Below are positions 47,066 through 55,280 of a stretch of 64,000 bases of DNA, piece after piece. The notes under the pieces are model-generated. The model had not been told where the DNA came from, did no database searches, and saw nothing but the letters and a program-made list of their open reading frames with translations. Position numbers and translations under genes: made by a program. The stretch comes from Betaproteobacteria bacterium (lineage in GTDB: Bacteria; Pseudomonadota; Gammaproteobacteria; Burkholderiales; Casimicrobiaceae): NCBI GenBank assembly GCA_016861105.1, contig BOKS01000001.1:731613-795612 (forward strand). Reading direction: 5' to 3'. Position 1 is the stretch's first letter. Each line of letters opens with the position of its first letter.

Positions 47066-48856
47066 TCAGGCGGCCGCGCCGTGCGCGACCAGCACGCGGT
47101 CGCGGCCGGCGCCCTTCGCCGCGTACAGCGCGTCGTCGGCGGCGCCGACGAGCTCGGCCAGCGTCCGGCCGTGCGGCCCGTACGCCGCCAGCGCAGCGGA
47201 GAACGTGAAGCCCCCGACGACCTTCCCGGCCCACTCGACCTCGAGCGAGCGCAGGCGCGCGGCGAGCGACGCGAGCGCCGTCGCGGCGCCGGCGACGTCG
47301 GTGGCGGGGAAGATCACGCAGAACTCCTCGCCGCCCCAGCGCGCGACGATGTCGGAGGGCCGCAGCGACGCCGCGAGCAGCTTGCCGATGCGGCGCAGGA
47401 CCTTGTCCCCGGCGAGGTGCCCGTGGCGGTCGTTGACCTGCTTGAAGTGGTCGAGGTCGATGAGCGCCAGCGTCAGCGGCGTCCCGTGGCGCTCGGCCGC
47501 GCCGCCCAGCCCCGGCATCGTCGAGTCGAGATAGCGCCGGTTGAACAGGCCTGTCAGCGGATCGTGCACGGCTTCGAGCGCGAGCCGCGACTGCAGCTCC
47601 TCCACTTCACGCATCTTGCGCGACAGCTCCGCGTTGACCTCGGCGAGCTGACGGTTGAGCGCCTCGGACTCGTGCCGCAGCGACGACTCGCGGTCGCGCT
47701 CCTCGCGCGCGCTCGACAGCTCGTGCTCGACGCGCAGCAGGTAGTAGCGCGCGCTCGCGCGGTTCAGCAGCCGCTGCTGGTGCGCGTCGAGCAGCCGCCG
47801 CTGCGCGTGCCAGGCCTCCTCGAAGCGGCCCAATGCGGCATAGCGCTGCGACAGCGCGTCCCACGCCTTGCACATCACCGGCAGGTGCTTGCGCCGCGCG
47901 GCCGCCTCGGCCGCAAGCACGAGGGCGGCGAGGGCCGCCTCGGGCGCCGCCGCCATCGCGAGGCACGCATCCGCCCAGCGGGCGTAGACCTCGGTGTAGG
48001 GCCCGGCCGAGCCGCGGTGGATCTCGTTCGCGATCTCCGCGCAGCGCCGGGCATCGTCGACGCGGCCGTGCCGCGCGTACACCTCGGCGCCGATCGAGCA
48101 GTAGTGGTTCTGCGGGGCCACGCGCCCGGTGCCGACCTCGCCGAGCATCGCGTCGACGGTCGCGAGCGCGCTGTCCCAGTCGCCGGTGCCCGCGAGCGCC
48201 TCGGCGAGGTTCGACCGCGCGTAGAGGAGCACCTGCGGATTGCGGTAGCGCTGCAGCAGCCCGAGCGCCTCCTGCGCGAGCTCGCGTGCCGGCGCGTAGT
48301 CGCCGACGGTCACCAGCGCGGCGGCGAGATTCGACAGGATCGTGACCAGCTGCGGCGACGGCTCGACGCGGCGGAGCAGTTCGAGCGTCTCGTACATGAG
48401 GCGGATCGCCTCGTCGAGCTGCTCGGTGTAGTAGTACGTCGCCGACAGCGTGTTGAGGACCCAGAAGAGGTCCGTCGGCGCGAGCGCGCGCTTGGCGTCG
48501 GGCAGCAGCGCGTGCAGGCGGTCGCGCGCGACCAGCGGCTGCTGGTCGAGGATCAGCATGCGGGCGCGACCCGTGTCGGCGAGCAGCGCGCCGCGCCGGT
48601 CGCCGACGCCGACGAAGCGTCGGCCCGCGCGCTCGAGCCACGGGCGCGCCTCCAGCGGCCCGCCGCTGAAGAACAGCCGGTGGAAGCCTTCGGTGAGCTC
48701 CGCCCACGCGACGGTGCGCTCGTCGTGCTCCTGCGGTTTGCCGAGCACCCGTTGCACCTGCGCCAGCGCTGCCGCCGGGTCGCGGAAGTGGAGCTCCCAG
48801 AACGCAACCGCGGAATCGTCGCCACGGGCGGTTGCGGAGACGGGGAGGGCGCACAT
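47066..48856 (-). CDS. TPR-GGDEF diguanylate cyclase
   Basis: 596 residues from the ATG at 48856. There is no signal peptide and no clear membrane segment. About ten TPR-like helical repeats fill residues 30-370 (YYTEQLDEAIRLMYETLELL; SNLAEALAGTGDWDSALATV). A coiled coil follows (about 375-425; ALNRQLAEVNAELSRKMREV). The C-terminal GGDEF domain has DPLTGLFNRRYLDSTMP, substrate Asp in ALIDLDHFKQVNDRHGH, and an intact active site RWGGEEFCVIFP. RPSD five residues before GGEEF is an RxxD inhibitory site. It should make cyclic di-GMP with product inhibition; the TPR part senses an unknown partner. Confidence 0.92.
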   Translation of the reverse strand: MCALPVSATARGDDSAVAFWELHFRDPAAALAQVQRVLGKPQEHDERTVAWAELTEGFHRLFFSGGPLEARPWLERAGRRFVGVGDRRGALLADTGRARMLILDQQPLVARDRLHALLPDAKRALAPTDLFWVLNTLSATYYYTEQLDEAIRLMYETLELLRRVEPSPQLVTILSNLAAALVTVGDYAPARELAQEALGLLQRYRNPQVLLYARSNLAEALAGTGDWDSALATVDAMLGEVGTGRVAPQNHYCSIGAEVYARHGRVDDARRCAEIANEIHRGSAGPYTEVYARWADACLAMAAAPEAALAALVLAAEAAARRKHLPVMCKAWDALSQRYAALGRFEEAWHAQRRLLDAHQQRLLNRASARYYLLRVEHELSSAREERDRESSLRHESEALNRQLAEVNAELSRKMREVEELQSRLALEAVHDPLTGLFNRRYLDSTMPGLGGAAERHGTPLTLALIDLDHFKQVNDRHGHLAGDKVLRRIGKLLAASLRPSDIVARWGGEEFCVIFPATDVAGAATALASLAARLRSLEVEWAGKVVGGFTFSAALAAYGPHGRTLAELVGAADDALYAAKGAGRDRVLVAHGAAA

Positions 48857-48914
48857 CGGGAAGCGTCGGCCGGGAGCGTGCGAGCGTCGCGAGGAGGATC
48901 GAGGGCAGCGGAAC

Positions 48915-48935
48915 TGTACGCGACAGCCGCGTACA
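48915..48935. promoter_or_regulatory. inverted repeat TGTACGCG-N5-CGCGTACA upstream of the diguanylate cyclase
   Basis: A perfect eight-base inverted repeat centred about 69 bases upstream of the cyclase ATG, in a 202-base region that otherwise shows nothing clear. It may be an operator or a hairpin in the leader. No regulator family is assigned. Confidence 0.4.
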
Positions 48936-49058
48936 CGTTCACGCGCGCGGAGAGACCACGTGCACGGCGATGCTACAACGCGCCGCTTTTCGCGCAGCCC
49001 GCCGACCGACGAACGTCGGGTTCGCCACCGCGGCCGGCCCGGGACGCCGTGCCCCGGG

Positions 49059-49889
49059 TCACCGCGGACGAGCCGCGCGAGGGCGTGCGGTGCGGACCGG
49101 CGTTCGGTCGCCGGATGCCCGCAGCCCGAGCAGCGCCGGCGCGGCGGCGGCGTCGCGGCGCACCTCTTCGCGCAGCCACGCGGCGAACGCGTGCACCGCG
49201 TCGCCGACGTGCGGGCGCCGGGCGAACACGAGGTGGAACGCCCCGGCGACGACCACGCAGTCGCGTCCGAACGGCGGGCGCAGCCGCCCGCTGCGCAGGT
49301 GCGTCGCGAGGTGCGGCCACTTGCCGATGGCGACACCGCTGCCCTCGATCGCGGCCTGGATCACCTGGTCGTAGTGCGAGAAGCGCATCGTGGTCGCCGG
49401 CGCGACCGGCGGCCGGCGCATCACGTCGAACCAGCGCTCCCAGTCGTACCAGGGTCGCCCGTAGAGGACCGTCTCGAACTCCACGCGGGCGTGCCGCGCG
49501 AGGTCCGCCGGCGTCCGCAGCGGCGGTCCGCCGCTTCGCAGCAGGGCGGGGGAGCACACCGGGAACTGCAGGTAGTCGACCAGCCGCCCCGCGTCGGGCG
49601 GCGTGTCCCACGGCGGCACGAAGTGGATCGCGAGGTCCGGATGCTCGCGTGCGAGGTCCACGCGGTCGTTGGTCGCCACGACGCGGACATCCGTGCCCGG
49701 GTGGACCTGCGCGAAACGGGGGAGGCGCGGCGCGAGCCAGGTCGAGGCGAACGCCGGCGTCGTCGTCACGGCGAGCCTGCGCTCCGCGCCGGCGAGAACC
49801 TCGGTGGCGGCGTCGATGCGCGCGATGGCATCGTCCGCGGCGCGAAAGAGCGTCTCGCCCGCGTGCGTGAGGCGCAGCGTCCTGTTCAC
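49059..49889 (-). pseudogene. 5'-truncated LysR-type regulator (GcvA-like), HTH missing
   Basis: The frame starts within the family at VNRTLRLTHAGETLFRAADD, which normally follows residue 55-60 of a LysR protein. A full effector domain continues: LAVTTTPAFASTWLAPRLPR, HPGTDVRVVATNDRVDLARE, VCSPALLRSGGPPLRTPADL, and GVAIGKWPHLATHLRSGRL. Upstream codons in all minus-strand frames lack the winged helix that should precede this. The DNA-binding domain has therefore been lost, by deletion or by a rearrangement ending near 49890. A short GTG-started effector-only protein of about 276 residues could still be made. Confidence 0.7.
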
Positions 49890-50255
49890 GCGCGCGGGTG
49901 CCGCCCGCGCCCGGCGTGCGGCTGACGATCGTGCCCGGCCGCTTCGCCATCGGTTCGGCACGCTTCGACGACCGCGCCGGCGTCGATGGGTGGCTGCGCA
50001 CGCGCGGCGAACGCGTGGCGGCGATCGACCACTGCGCCTCGTCCGGCGTGACGCGCCTGCCCTGGGCCGTGGAGCGCTATCGACCGCCGGTGGACGACTC
50101 GATCGGCATCCGCTCGATGGCCGCGAGCCATCCGGAGCGCGGTGGCCTCGCGCCGGCCGACGGCCACCTGGCGACCGACGCGCAGGGTCGAAGCATGATC
50201 CCGTAGGCGTCGTCTGCGCACCTCGCGGCGCGAGCCGCGGAACGCGGACCAAAGC
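49890..50255. other. 366-base region without a convincing gene
   Basis: Between the truncated LysR gene and the rpsT terminator. One open frame on the plus strand (49898-50206, 102 codons; RLTIVPGRFAIGSARFD, PADGHLATDAQGRSMIP) has a start and stop but no recognisable family, signal peptide or convincing ribosome binding site. It may be a remnant of whatever replaced the LysR 5' end. The LysR helix-turn-helix was looked for in every minus-strand frame here and not found. Confidence 0.4.
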
Positions 50256-50281
50256 GAAGGGCGCCCCGCGGGGCGCCCTTC
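50256..50281 (-). terminator. rpsT terminator hairpin
   Basis: GAAGGGCGCCCC-GC-GGGGCGCCCTTC, a perfect 12-base stem with a two-base centre, 41 bases beyond the rpsT stop on the minus strand. The T-run is short. It is a strong and symmetrical stop and could work in both directions. Confidence 0.7.
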
Positions 50282-50321
50282 GTCGTCGTGCGGTCGCGTC
50301 GCGGCGACCCGTGCGTCCGGG

Positions 50322-50597
50322 TCAGGGCGCGGGCTGCGCCATGCCCTTGATCGCCTGCGCGAGGCGCGACTTGGTGCGCGACGCGAGGTTCTTGTGCACG
50401 ATCTTCTTGTCGGCGACGCGGTCGAGCACCGCCTGCGACTCGACGAACTGCTTCGCCGCCGCCGCCTTGTCGCCGCTCGCGATCGCCTTGCGGACCTTCT
50501 TCACCGCGGTGCGCAGCGCCGAGCGTAGGCTCGCGTTGCGCTGCCGCGTCGCTTCCGCCTGGCGGGCGCGCTTGCGGGCTTGCGCCGAATTGGCCAT
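50322..50597 (-). CDS. rpsT: 30S ribosomal protein S20
   Basis: 91 residues. It starts [21 protein letters not shown] and is rich in Lys/Arg throughout ([40 protein letters not shown]). S20 is a three-helix bundle that binds the 5' domain and helix 44 of 16S rRNA. It is divergent from murJ, an arrangement common in Betaproteobacteria. Single-gene transcript between the promoter at 50674 and the terminator at 50256. Confidence 0.97.
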   Translation of the reverse strand: MANSAQARKRARQAEATRQRNASLRSALRTAVKKVRKAIASGDKAAAAKQFVESQAVLDRVADKKIVHKNLASRTKSRLAQAIKGMAQPAP

Positions 50598-50673
50598 GTT
50601 GCTGTCGTCCTCGTGATGGAGCGCTTCCCGCAGGCCGCGATGCGATGGGCCGGGGCGCGGCAAAAGACCCGGC

Positions 50674-50702
50674 ATAATACGCGGAAATCGCGATCCGGGC
50701 AA
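50674..50702 (-). promoter_or_regulatory. probable rpsT promoter
   Basis: On the minus strand TTGCCC (50697-50702), a 17-base spacer and TATTAT (50674-50679). This puts the start point about 70 bases above the rpsT ATG. The overlapping CATAAT (50673-50678) on the plus strand may serve murJ. Confidence 0.55.
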
Positions 50703-50795
50703 GGCGGCCCGCGGCGGGGACGCCCCGGCCGGGGCGGGCCGGTCCCGCGCTCGCGCCCTGTCGATGCCCGGTCCCTCCCGCCGCCGCCCGCCGTC

Positions 50796-52367
50796 GTGAA
50801 CCTGCTCCGGGCCCTCACGACGGTCAGCGGCATGACGCTGCTGTCGCGCATCACCGGCCTCGTCCGCGAGAGCCTGAAGGCGGTGGTGTTCGGCGCCGGC
50901 AGCGACGTCGACGCCTTCGAGGCCGCGTTCCGGCTGCCGAACATCCTGCGCCGCATGTTCGCCGAGGGCGCGTTCTCGCAGGCCTTCGTCCCCATCCTCG
51001 CCGAGTACCAGCGCCAGCGCGGCGCCGAGGCGACGCGCGACCTCGTGGGCAAGGTCGCCACCGTGCTCGCGGTCGCGCTGCTCGTCGTGACCGTGCTCGG
51101 CGTGCTCGCCGCGCCGTGGCTCGTGTACCTGCTCGCGGCGGGCTTCGAGCGGACGCCCGGCAAGGTCGAGCTCACCACCGAGCTCGTCCGCATCGTCTTC
51201 CCGTACATCCTGTTCGTCTCGCTGGTGTCGCTCGCCGGCGGCGTGCTGAACGTCCACCGGCGCTTCGCCGTCCCGGCGTTCACGCCCGTGATGCTGAACC
51301 TGTCGATCATCGCGGCCACCCTGTGGCTCGCCCCGCACGTCGACCCGCCCGTCGTCGCGCTCGCGTGGGGCGTGGCGGCGGGCGGCGTCGCGCAGCTCCT
51401 CCTGCAACTGCGCCCGCTCGCGCGGCTCGGCATGCTGCCCCGGCCGTCGTTCGGGTGGCGCGACCCGGGCGTGCGGCGCGTGCTCGTGGCGATGGGACCG
51501 GCGGTGCTGGGGGTGTCGGCTGCGCAGATCTCCGTGCTGCTCAACACGCAGTGGGCCGCGTGGCTGGGCGACGGCCGCATCGCGTGGATCACCTACGCCG
51601 ACCGCCTGATGGAGTTTCCCGCCGGGCTGCTCGGCGTCGCGCTGGGCACCGTGCTGCTGCCCGTGCTGGCGCGCCACCACAGCGACAACGACCCGGCGCG
51701 CTACTCGGACCTGCTGGACTGGGGGCTGCGGCTCGCGCTGCTGCTCGCGCTGCCGGCCGCCGTCGCGCTGTGGCTGCTCGCCGTTCCGCTCGTGTCGACG
51801 CTCTACCAGTACGGGCGCTTCACCGCCGGCGACGTCTTCCAGGTCCGCCTCGCGCTGATCGGCTACGCCGTGGGGCTCGCCGCGCTGATCCTTGTGAAGA
51901 TCCTCGCGCCCGGCTTCTACGCCCGGCAGAACCTGAAGACGCCGGTGAAGGTCGCCGTCGTGACGGTGCTGGTGACGCAGGCCCTGGCGCTGACGCTGAT
52001 GTGGCCGCTCGGCCACGCCGGGCTGACGCTGGCCACCAGCCTCGGCGCGTTCGTCAACGCCGGGCTGCTCCTTGCGCTGCTGCTGCGGCGCGGGCACTAC
52101 CGCCCGCGCCCCGGATGGGTCGCGTTCGCGAGCCGGGTGGTCGTCGCGCTGGGCGTGCTCGCCGCCGTGCTCGTCTGGTCCGCCGGCCCCGCTGCGGCGT
52201 GGCTGCAGGCGTCGCTGTGGGGCCGCGTGGGTCACCTCGCGGGTGTCGTGGCGGCCGGGGCGGGCGCGTACTTCGCGACGCTGTGGCTGCTCGGCTTCCG
52301 CCTCGCCGACTTCAGCCGCCGCGACGCGGACGCGCCGCCGGACGGTCCGGGCGGAGGGGACGCGTAG
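50796..52367 (+). CDS. murJ: lipid II flippase MurJ
   Basis: 523 residues from a GTG at 50796. The opening [20 protein letters not shown] and [20 protein letters not shown] are the MurJ signature. About 14 helices follow. Key residues are visible in [20 protein letters not shown] (conserved Arg and Glu-Gly) and [20 protein letters not shown]. It flips lipid II across the inner membrane for peptidoglycan synthesis. It is divergent from rpsT and ends 67 bases before the convergent fur gene. Confidence 0.95.
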   Translation: MNLLRALTTVSGMTLLSRITGLVRESLKAVVFGAGSDVDAFEAAFRLPNILRRMFAEGAFSQAFVPILAEYQRQRGAEATRDLVGKVATVLAVALLVVTVLGVLAAPWLVYLLAAGFERTPGKVELTTELVRIVFPYILFVSLVSLAGGVLNVHRRFAVPAFTPVMLNLSIIAATLWLAPHVDPPVVALAWGVAAGGVAQLLLQLRPLARLGMLPRPSFGWRDPGVRRVLVAMGPAVLGVSAAQISVLLNTQWAAWLGDGRIAWITYADRLMEFPAGLLGVALGTVLLPVLARHHSDNDPARYSDLLDWGLRLALLLALPAAVALWLLAVPLVSTLYQYGRFTAGDVFQVRLALIGYAVGLAALILVKILAPGFYARQNLKTPVKVAVVTVLVTQALALTLMWPLGHAGLTLATSLGAFVNAGLLLALLLRRGHYRPRPGWVAFASRVVVALGVLAAVLVWSAGPAAAWLQASLWGRVGHLAGVVAAGAGAYFATLWLLGFRLADFSRRDADAPPDGPGGGDA

Positions 52368-52434
52368 GCGCGGCGGCCTTCGCCGCCGCCCGCGTCCGGA
52401 CGTTTCCCGCGCGGGAAACGTCCGGTGCGGAAAG

Positions 52435-52890
52435 CTACCCGCCCGACGACGAGGACCCGCCGCCGGTGCGGCGGTGCGGGCACTTGGGCTTCGTGCAGTC
52501 CGCGTAGAGGTACAGCGCGTGCTCGCTGATCGAGAACCCGCGCTCGGCGGCGATGCGCTGCTGGCGCTTCTCGATCTCGGCGTCGAAGAACTCCTCGACG
52601 CGGCCGCACTGCAGGCACACGAGGTGGTCGTGGTGCTTGCCCTCGTTCAGCTCGAACACCGCCTTGCCGGACTCGAAGTGGTGGCGCATCAGCAGCCCGG
52701 CCTGCTCGAACTGCGTCAGCACGCGATACACGGTGGCGAGCCCGATCTCCAGCCCCTCGGACTGGAGCTGCCGATAGACCTCCTCGGCGGTCATGTGCCG
52801 CTGCCGCGACGTCTCGAACAGGTTGATGATGCGCAGCCGCGGCAGCGTCGCCTTCAAGCCGGCGCTCTTCAGGTCCTGGGCGGTGCTCAT
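52435..52890 (-). CDS. fur: ferric uptake regulator Fur
   Basis: 151 residues from the ATG at 52890 ([20 protein letters not shown]); an upstream GTG/ATG is possible but the family start is here. The winged helix covers 1-80 ([19 protein letters not shown] then [16 protein letters not shown]). The metal-binding C-terminal domain has the [11 protein letters not shown] (His, Cys) and [10 protein letters not shown] regions. It represses iron uptake genes when Fe2+ is abundant. The fur/bamE divergent pair is conserved in Beta- and Gammaproteobacteria. The spacer contains TATAAT on the plus strand and TATTAT on the minus strand. Confidence 0.95.
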   Translation of the reverse strand: MSTAQDLKSAGLKATLPRLRIINLFETSRQRHMTAEEVYRQLQSEGLEIGLATVYRVLTQFEQAGLLMRHHFESGKAVFELNEGKHHDHLVCLQCGRVEEFFDAEIEKRQQRIAAERGFSISEHALYLYADCTKPKCPHRRTGGGSSSSGG

Positions 52891-52939
52891 CGCGGTGTCC
52901 GGTGGCGGAGGGTGCGCGGCGGCGCGGCGCATCGGCGAC

Positions 52940-52946
52940 TATAATA
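52940..52946. promoter_or_regulatory. overlapping -10 boxes of bamE and fur
   Basis: TATAAT (52940-52945, plus strand, toward bamE) and TATTAT (52941-52946, minus strand, toward fur) share the same bases, so the two promoters should compete. Neither has a good -35 at 17 bases. A Fur box was looked for here and none is convincing. Confidence 0.5.
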
Positions 52947-52975
52947 GCCACTCCGCTCGCCGCCTGTCCCCCGTC

Positions 52976-53476
52976 GTGGCTTCCGTGACCGCACCCGTCC
53001 CCGCCCGCACCGCCCGCGCGCTTGCCGCGGCCACCGCCGCGGCGGCGCTGATTCTCGCGGGCGGCTGCTCGACCTGGCAGACGTACGTGCCCGACATCCG
53101 CCAGTTCGGCATCTACAAGCTCGACATCAACCAGGGCAATTACCTCACGCAGGACATGGTGGAGCGGCTCAAGGTCGGCCAGACGCGCGTGCAGGTCCGG
53201 CAGGCGCTCGGCACGCCGCTGCTCACCAGCGCGTTCCACGACAACCGCTGGGACTACGTCTACCAGTACACGCGGCAGGGAAAGGTCGTCGAGAAGCGCC
53301 AGTTCACCGTGTTCTTCGTCAACGACAAGCTCGCGCGCTGGGAAGGGGACGAGGCGCCGGTGTCGACGGCGCAGCTCAACCGCCTCGCCGCCGACCGCAC
53401 GCTGGCGCACGAGCCGTCCGCGGAGGACAAGGGCGTGTGGGAGCGCTTCGTCGAGATCCTCAAGGGCCAGTGGTGA
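52976..53476 (+). CDS. bamE: outer membrane assembly lipoprotein BamE (OmlA)
   Basis: About 166 residues from a GTG at 52976. The signal peptide ends in LILAGGCSTW; the lipobox has AGG before the cysteine instead of the usual LAG, so the -3 residue is unusual. The SmpA/OmlA domain is IYKLDINQGNYLTQDMVERL, VRQALGTPLLTSAFHDNRWD, and VYQYTRQGKVVEKRQFTVFF. BamE is a small subunit of the BAM complex that inserts beta-barrel proteins. dapB starts 19 bases after its stop. Confidence 0.93.
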   Translation: MASVTAPVPARTARALAAATAAAALILAGGCSTWQTYVPDIRQFGIYKLDINQGNYLTQDMVERLKVGQTRVQVRQALGTPLLTSAFHDNRWDYVYQYTRQGKVVEKRQFTVFFVNDKLARWEGDEAPVSTAQLNRLAADRTLAHEPSAEDKGVWERFVEILKGQW

Positions 53477-53495
53477 GTGGCGTGCGGGCCCTGAC

Positions 53496-54311
53496 GTGAG
53501 CGTCCGCGTCGCGATCGCCGGCGCGAGTGGCCGCATGGGCCAGGCGCTCGTCGAGGCGGCGCTGGCGAACCAGGACGTGGCGCTCGCCGCCGCGCTCGAC
53601 GTGGCGCAGAGCCCGCTCGCGGGGCGCGATGCGGGCGAACGCATCGGGCAGCGCACCGGCGTCGTGGTGGGAAGCGACGTGGACGCGGCGCTGGCGGCGA
53701 GCGACGTGCTGGTGGACTTCACCCGTCCCGACGGCACGCTGGCGTTCGCGGCGGCGTGCGCGCGGCGCGGCAAGGGCCTCGTCGCCGGCACCACCGGACT
53801 GTCGGCCGCGCAGAAGGCGGCGCTGGCGGCGCACGCGCGCGCGGTCCCGATCGTCTTCGCGCCGAACATGAGCGTGGGCGTCAACGTCGTCGTGCGGCTC
53901 GTGGAGCTCGCGGCGCAGCGGCTCGGGCCCGGCTACGACATCGAGATCGTCGAGATGCACCACCGGCACAAGGTCGACGCGCCGTCGGGCACGGCGCTGC
54001 GCCTCGGCGAAGCCGCCGCCGCGGCGACCGGGACCACGCTCGCGGCGTCCGGCGTCTATGCGCGCGAGGGCGTCACCGGCGAGCGGCGCCCCGGCACGAT
54101 CGGCTTCGCGACGCTTCGCGGCGGTGACGTCGTCGGCGAGCACACGGTGATCTTCGCGACCGCCGGCGAGCGGGTGGAGATCACGCACAAGGCGTCGTCG
54201 CGCCAGACGTTCGCCGCCGGCGCGCTGCGCGCGGCGCGCTTCGTCGCGCAACGCCTCGCCGAGGGCCGGCCCGGGCTCTACGACATGGCCGACGTGCTCG
54301 GACTCGCCTGA
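53496..54311 (+). CDS. dapB: 4-hydroxy-tetrahydrodipicolinate reductase
   Basis: 271 residues from a GTG at 53496. N-terminal NAD(P)-binding motif VAIAGASGRMGQALVEAAL (about 4-22). The substrate-binding and catalytic segment is EIVEMHHRHKVDAPSGTALR (His-His then Lys, about 148-167). It makes tetrahydrodipicolinate for lysine and diaminopimelate. The order bamE-dapB-carA is typical for Betaproteobacteria, although here an SDR gene separates dapB from carA. Confidence 0.96.
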   Translation: MSVRVAIAGASGRMGQALVEAALANQDVALAAALDVAQSPLAGRDAGERIGQRTGVVVGSDVDAALAASDVLVDFTRPDGTLAFAAACARRGKGLVAGTTGLSAAQKAALAAHARAVPIVFAPNMSVGVNVVVRLVELAAQRLGPGYDIEIVEMHHRHKVDAPSGTALRLGEAAAAATGTTLAASGVYAREGVTGERRPGTIGFATLRGGDVVGEHTVIFATAGERVEITHKASSRQTFAAGALRAARFVAQRLAEGRPGLYDMADVLGLA

Positions 54312-54319
54312 GGGCGCGC

Positions 54320-55090
54320 GTGGGCGTGCCTTCGCCGTTCGACCTCTCGGGCCGCACCGCGCTCGTCACCGGGGGCGGCAGCGGGCTCGGCCTCGCCATC
54401 GCGCGCGGCCTCGCGGCGGCCGGGGCGCGCGTCGCCATCAACGGGCGCGACCGCGCGAAGCTCGACGCCGCGGCAGGCGGGTTGCGCGCCGGCGGCGCCG
54501 CGGTCGCGGTCGCGGCCTTCGACGTGACCGACGCGCAGCAGGTGCGCGAAGGCGTTGCCGCGCTCGAGCGCGAGGTCGGCGCCGTCGACGTCCTGGTCAA
54601 CAACGCCGGCATGAACCGGCGCGGGCCGATCGACGGCTACGCCGACGACGACTGGCACGCGCTCATGGCGGTGAACCTCGACGGCCCGTTCCACGTGACG
54701 CGAGCGCTGCTGCCGGCGATGAAGGCGCGCCGCCGCGGCAAGATCGTCAACATCTGCTCGCTGGCGAGCGACCTCGGGCGTCCGAACATCGTGCCCTACG
54801 CCGTGAGCAAGGGCGGGCTGCGGCAGTTCACGCGCGCGCTCGCGGTGGAGCTCGCGCCGCACGGCGTGCAGGTGAACGGCATCGCGCCGGGGTTCTTCCG
54901 CACCGAGATGAACGCGCCGCTCGCGGCCGATGCGGAGTTCTCGGCGTGGGTGGCGCGGCGGACGCCCGCGGGTCGCTGGGGCGAGCCGGACGAGATCGCC
55001 GGCGCCGCGGTGTTCCTCGCCTCGTCCGCCGCGGACTTCGTGACCGGCGCCATCCTGCACGTCGACGGCGGCTTCGCGGCCGCGTACTGA
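54320..55090 (+). CDS. SDR-family oxidoreductase (gluconate 5-dehydrogenase-like)
   Basis: 256 residues from a GTG at 54320, eight bases after the dapB stop. Cofactor motif TGGGSGLGLAIARGL, with NGRD after beta-2 (NADP-type), NNAGMNRRGPID, catalytic Ser in NICSLASDLGRPNI and YAVSK (Tyr, Lys). It ends HVDGGFAAAY. It resembles 2-keto-D-gluconate/gluconate 5-dehydrogenases. It is probably co-transcribed with dapB and is an extra gene in an otherwise conserved neighbourhood. Confidence 0.9.
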   Translation: MGVPSPFDLSGRTALVTGGGSGLGLAIARGLAAAGARVAINGRDRAKLDAAAGGLRAGGAAVAVAAFDVTDAQQVREGVAALEREVGAVDVLVNNAGMNRRGPIDGYADDDWHALMAVNLDGPFHVTRALLPAMKARRRGKIVNICSLASDLGRPNIVPYAVSKGGLRQFTRALAVELAPHGVQVNGIAPGFFRTEMNAPLAADAEFSAWVARRTPAGRWGEPDEIAGAAVFLASSAADFVTGAILHVDGGFAAAY

Positions 55091-55127
55091 GGCCGGCTCG
55101 CGCCGCGGGCGCGCGCGCCGCCCGACG

Positions 55128-55157
55128 TGGACAGGCGGCGGCGTTTCGCGGTAGAAT
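55128..55157 (+). promoter_or_regulatory. carA promoter
   Basis: TGGACA (55128-55133), an 18-base spacer and TAGAAT (55152-55157). A start near 55164 places the hairpin at 55173 at the very beginning of the transcript and leaves a leader of about 115 bases before the carA ATG. No ARG box or PurR-type site was recognised. Confidence 0.55.
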
Positions 55158-55172
55158 TCAAAGCCTTGCAAG

Positions 55173-55210
55173 CGGGGAAGGGCCCGGCAGGCCGGCGCCT
55201 TCCCCGTTTT
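55173..55210 (+). terminator. terminator-like hairpin in the carA leader
   Basis: CGGGGAAGG (55173-55181) pairs perfectly with CCTTCCCCG (55198-55206), followed at once by TTTT. The loop itself is G/C-rich. Placed between the carA promoter and the ATG, it has the shape of an intrinsic terminator and could serve as an attenuator. No leader peptide was found. It could also end read-through from dapB-SDR. Confidence 0.55.
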
Positions 55211-55280
55211 CGCGTCCCCTCTCCGCGGCCCGCGCCGACCGGCCGCCCGGACGCCGCGAGGCGTCGCCTCGGGTCCCGCC

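Noticed and set aside
49879..49892. CCTGTTCACG at the truncation point of the LysR fragment, resembling the MITE terminus
   Set aside because: The match is ten bases only and lies inside conserved LysR codons (VNRTLR). GGGC and the TA flank are missing, so it is taken as coincidence.
49898..50206. 102-codon plus-strand frame
   Set aside because: It shows no family resemblance and no convincing ribosome binding site; kept only as a note in the empty region.
52891..52975. Fur box in the fur-bamE spacer
   Set aside because: No stretch resembles the GATAATGATAATCATTATC consensus; only the overlapping -10 boxes are AT-rich.
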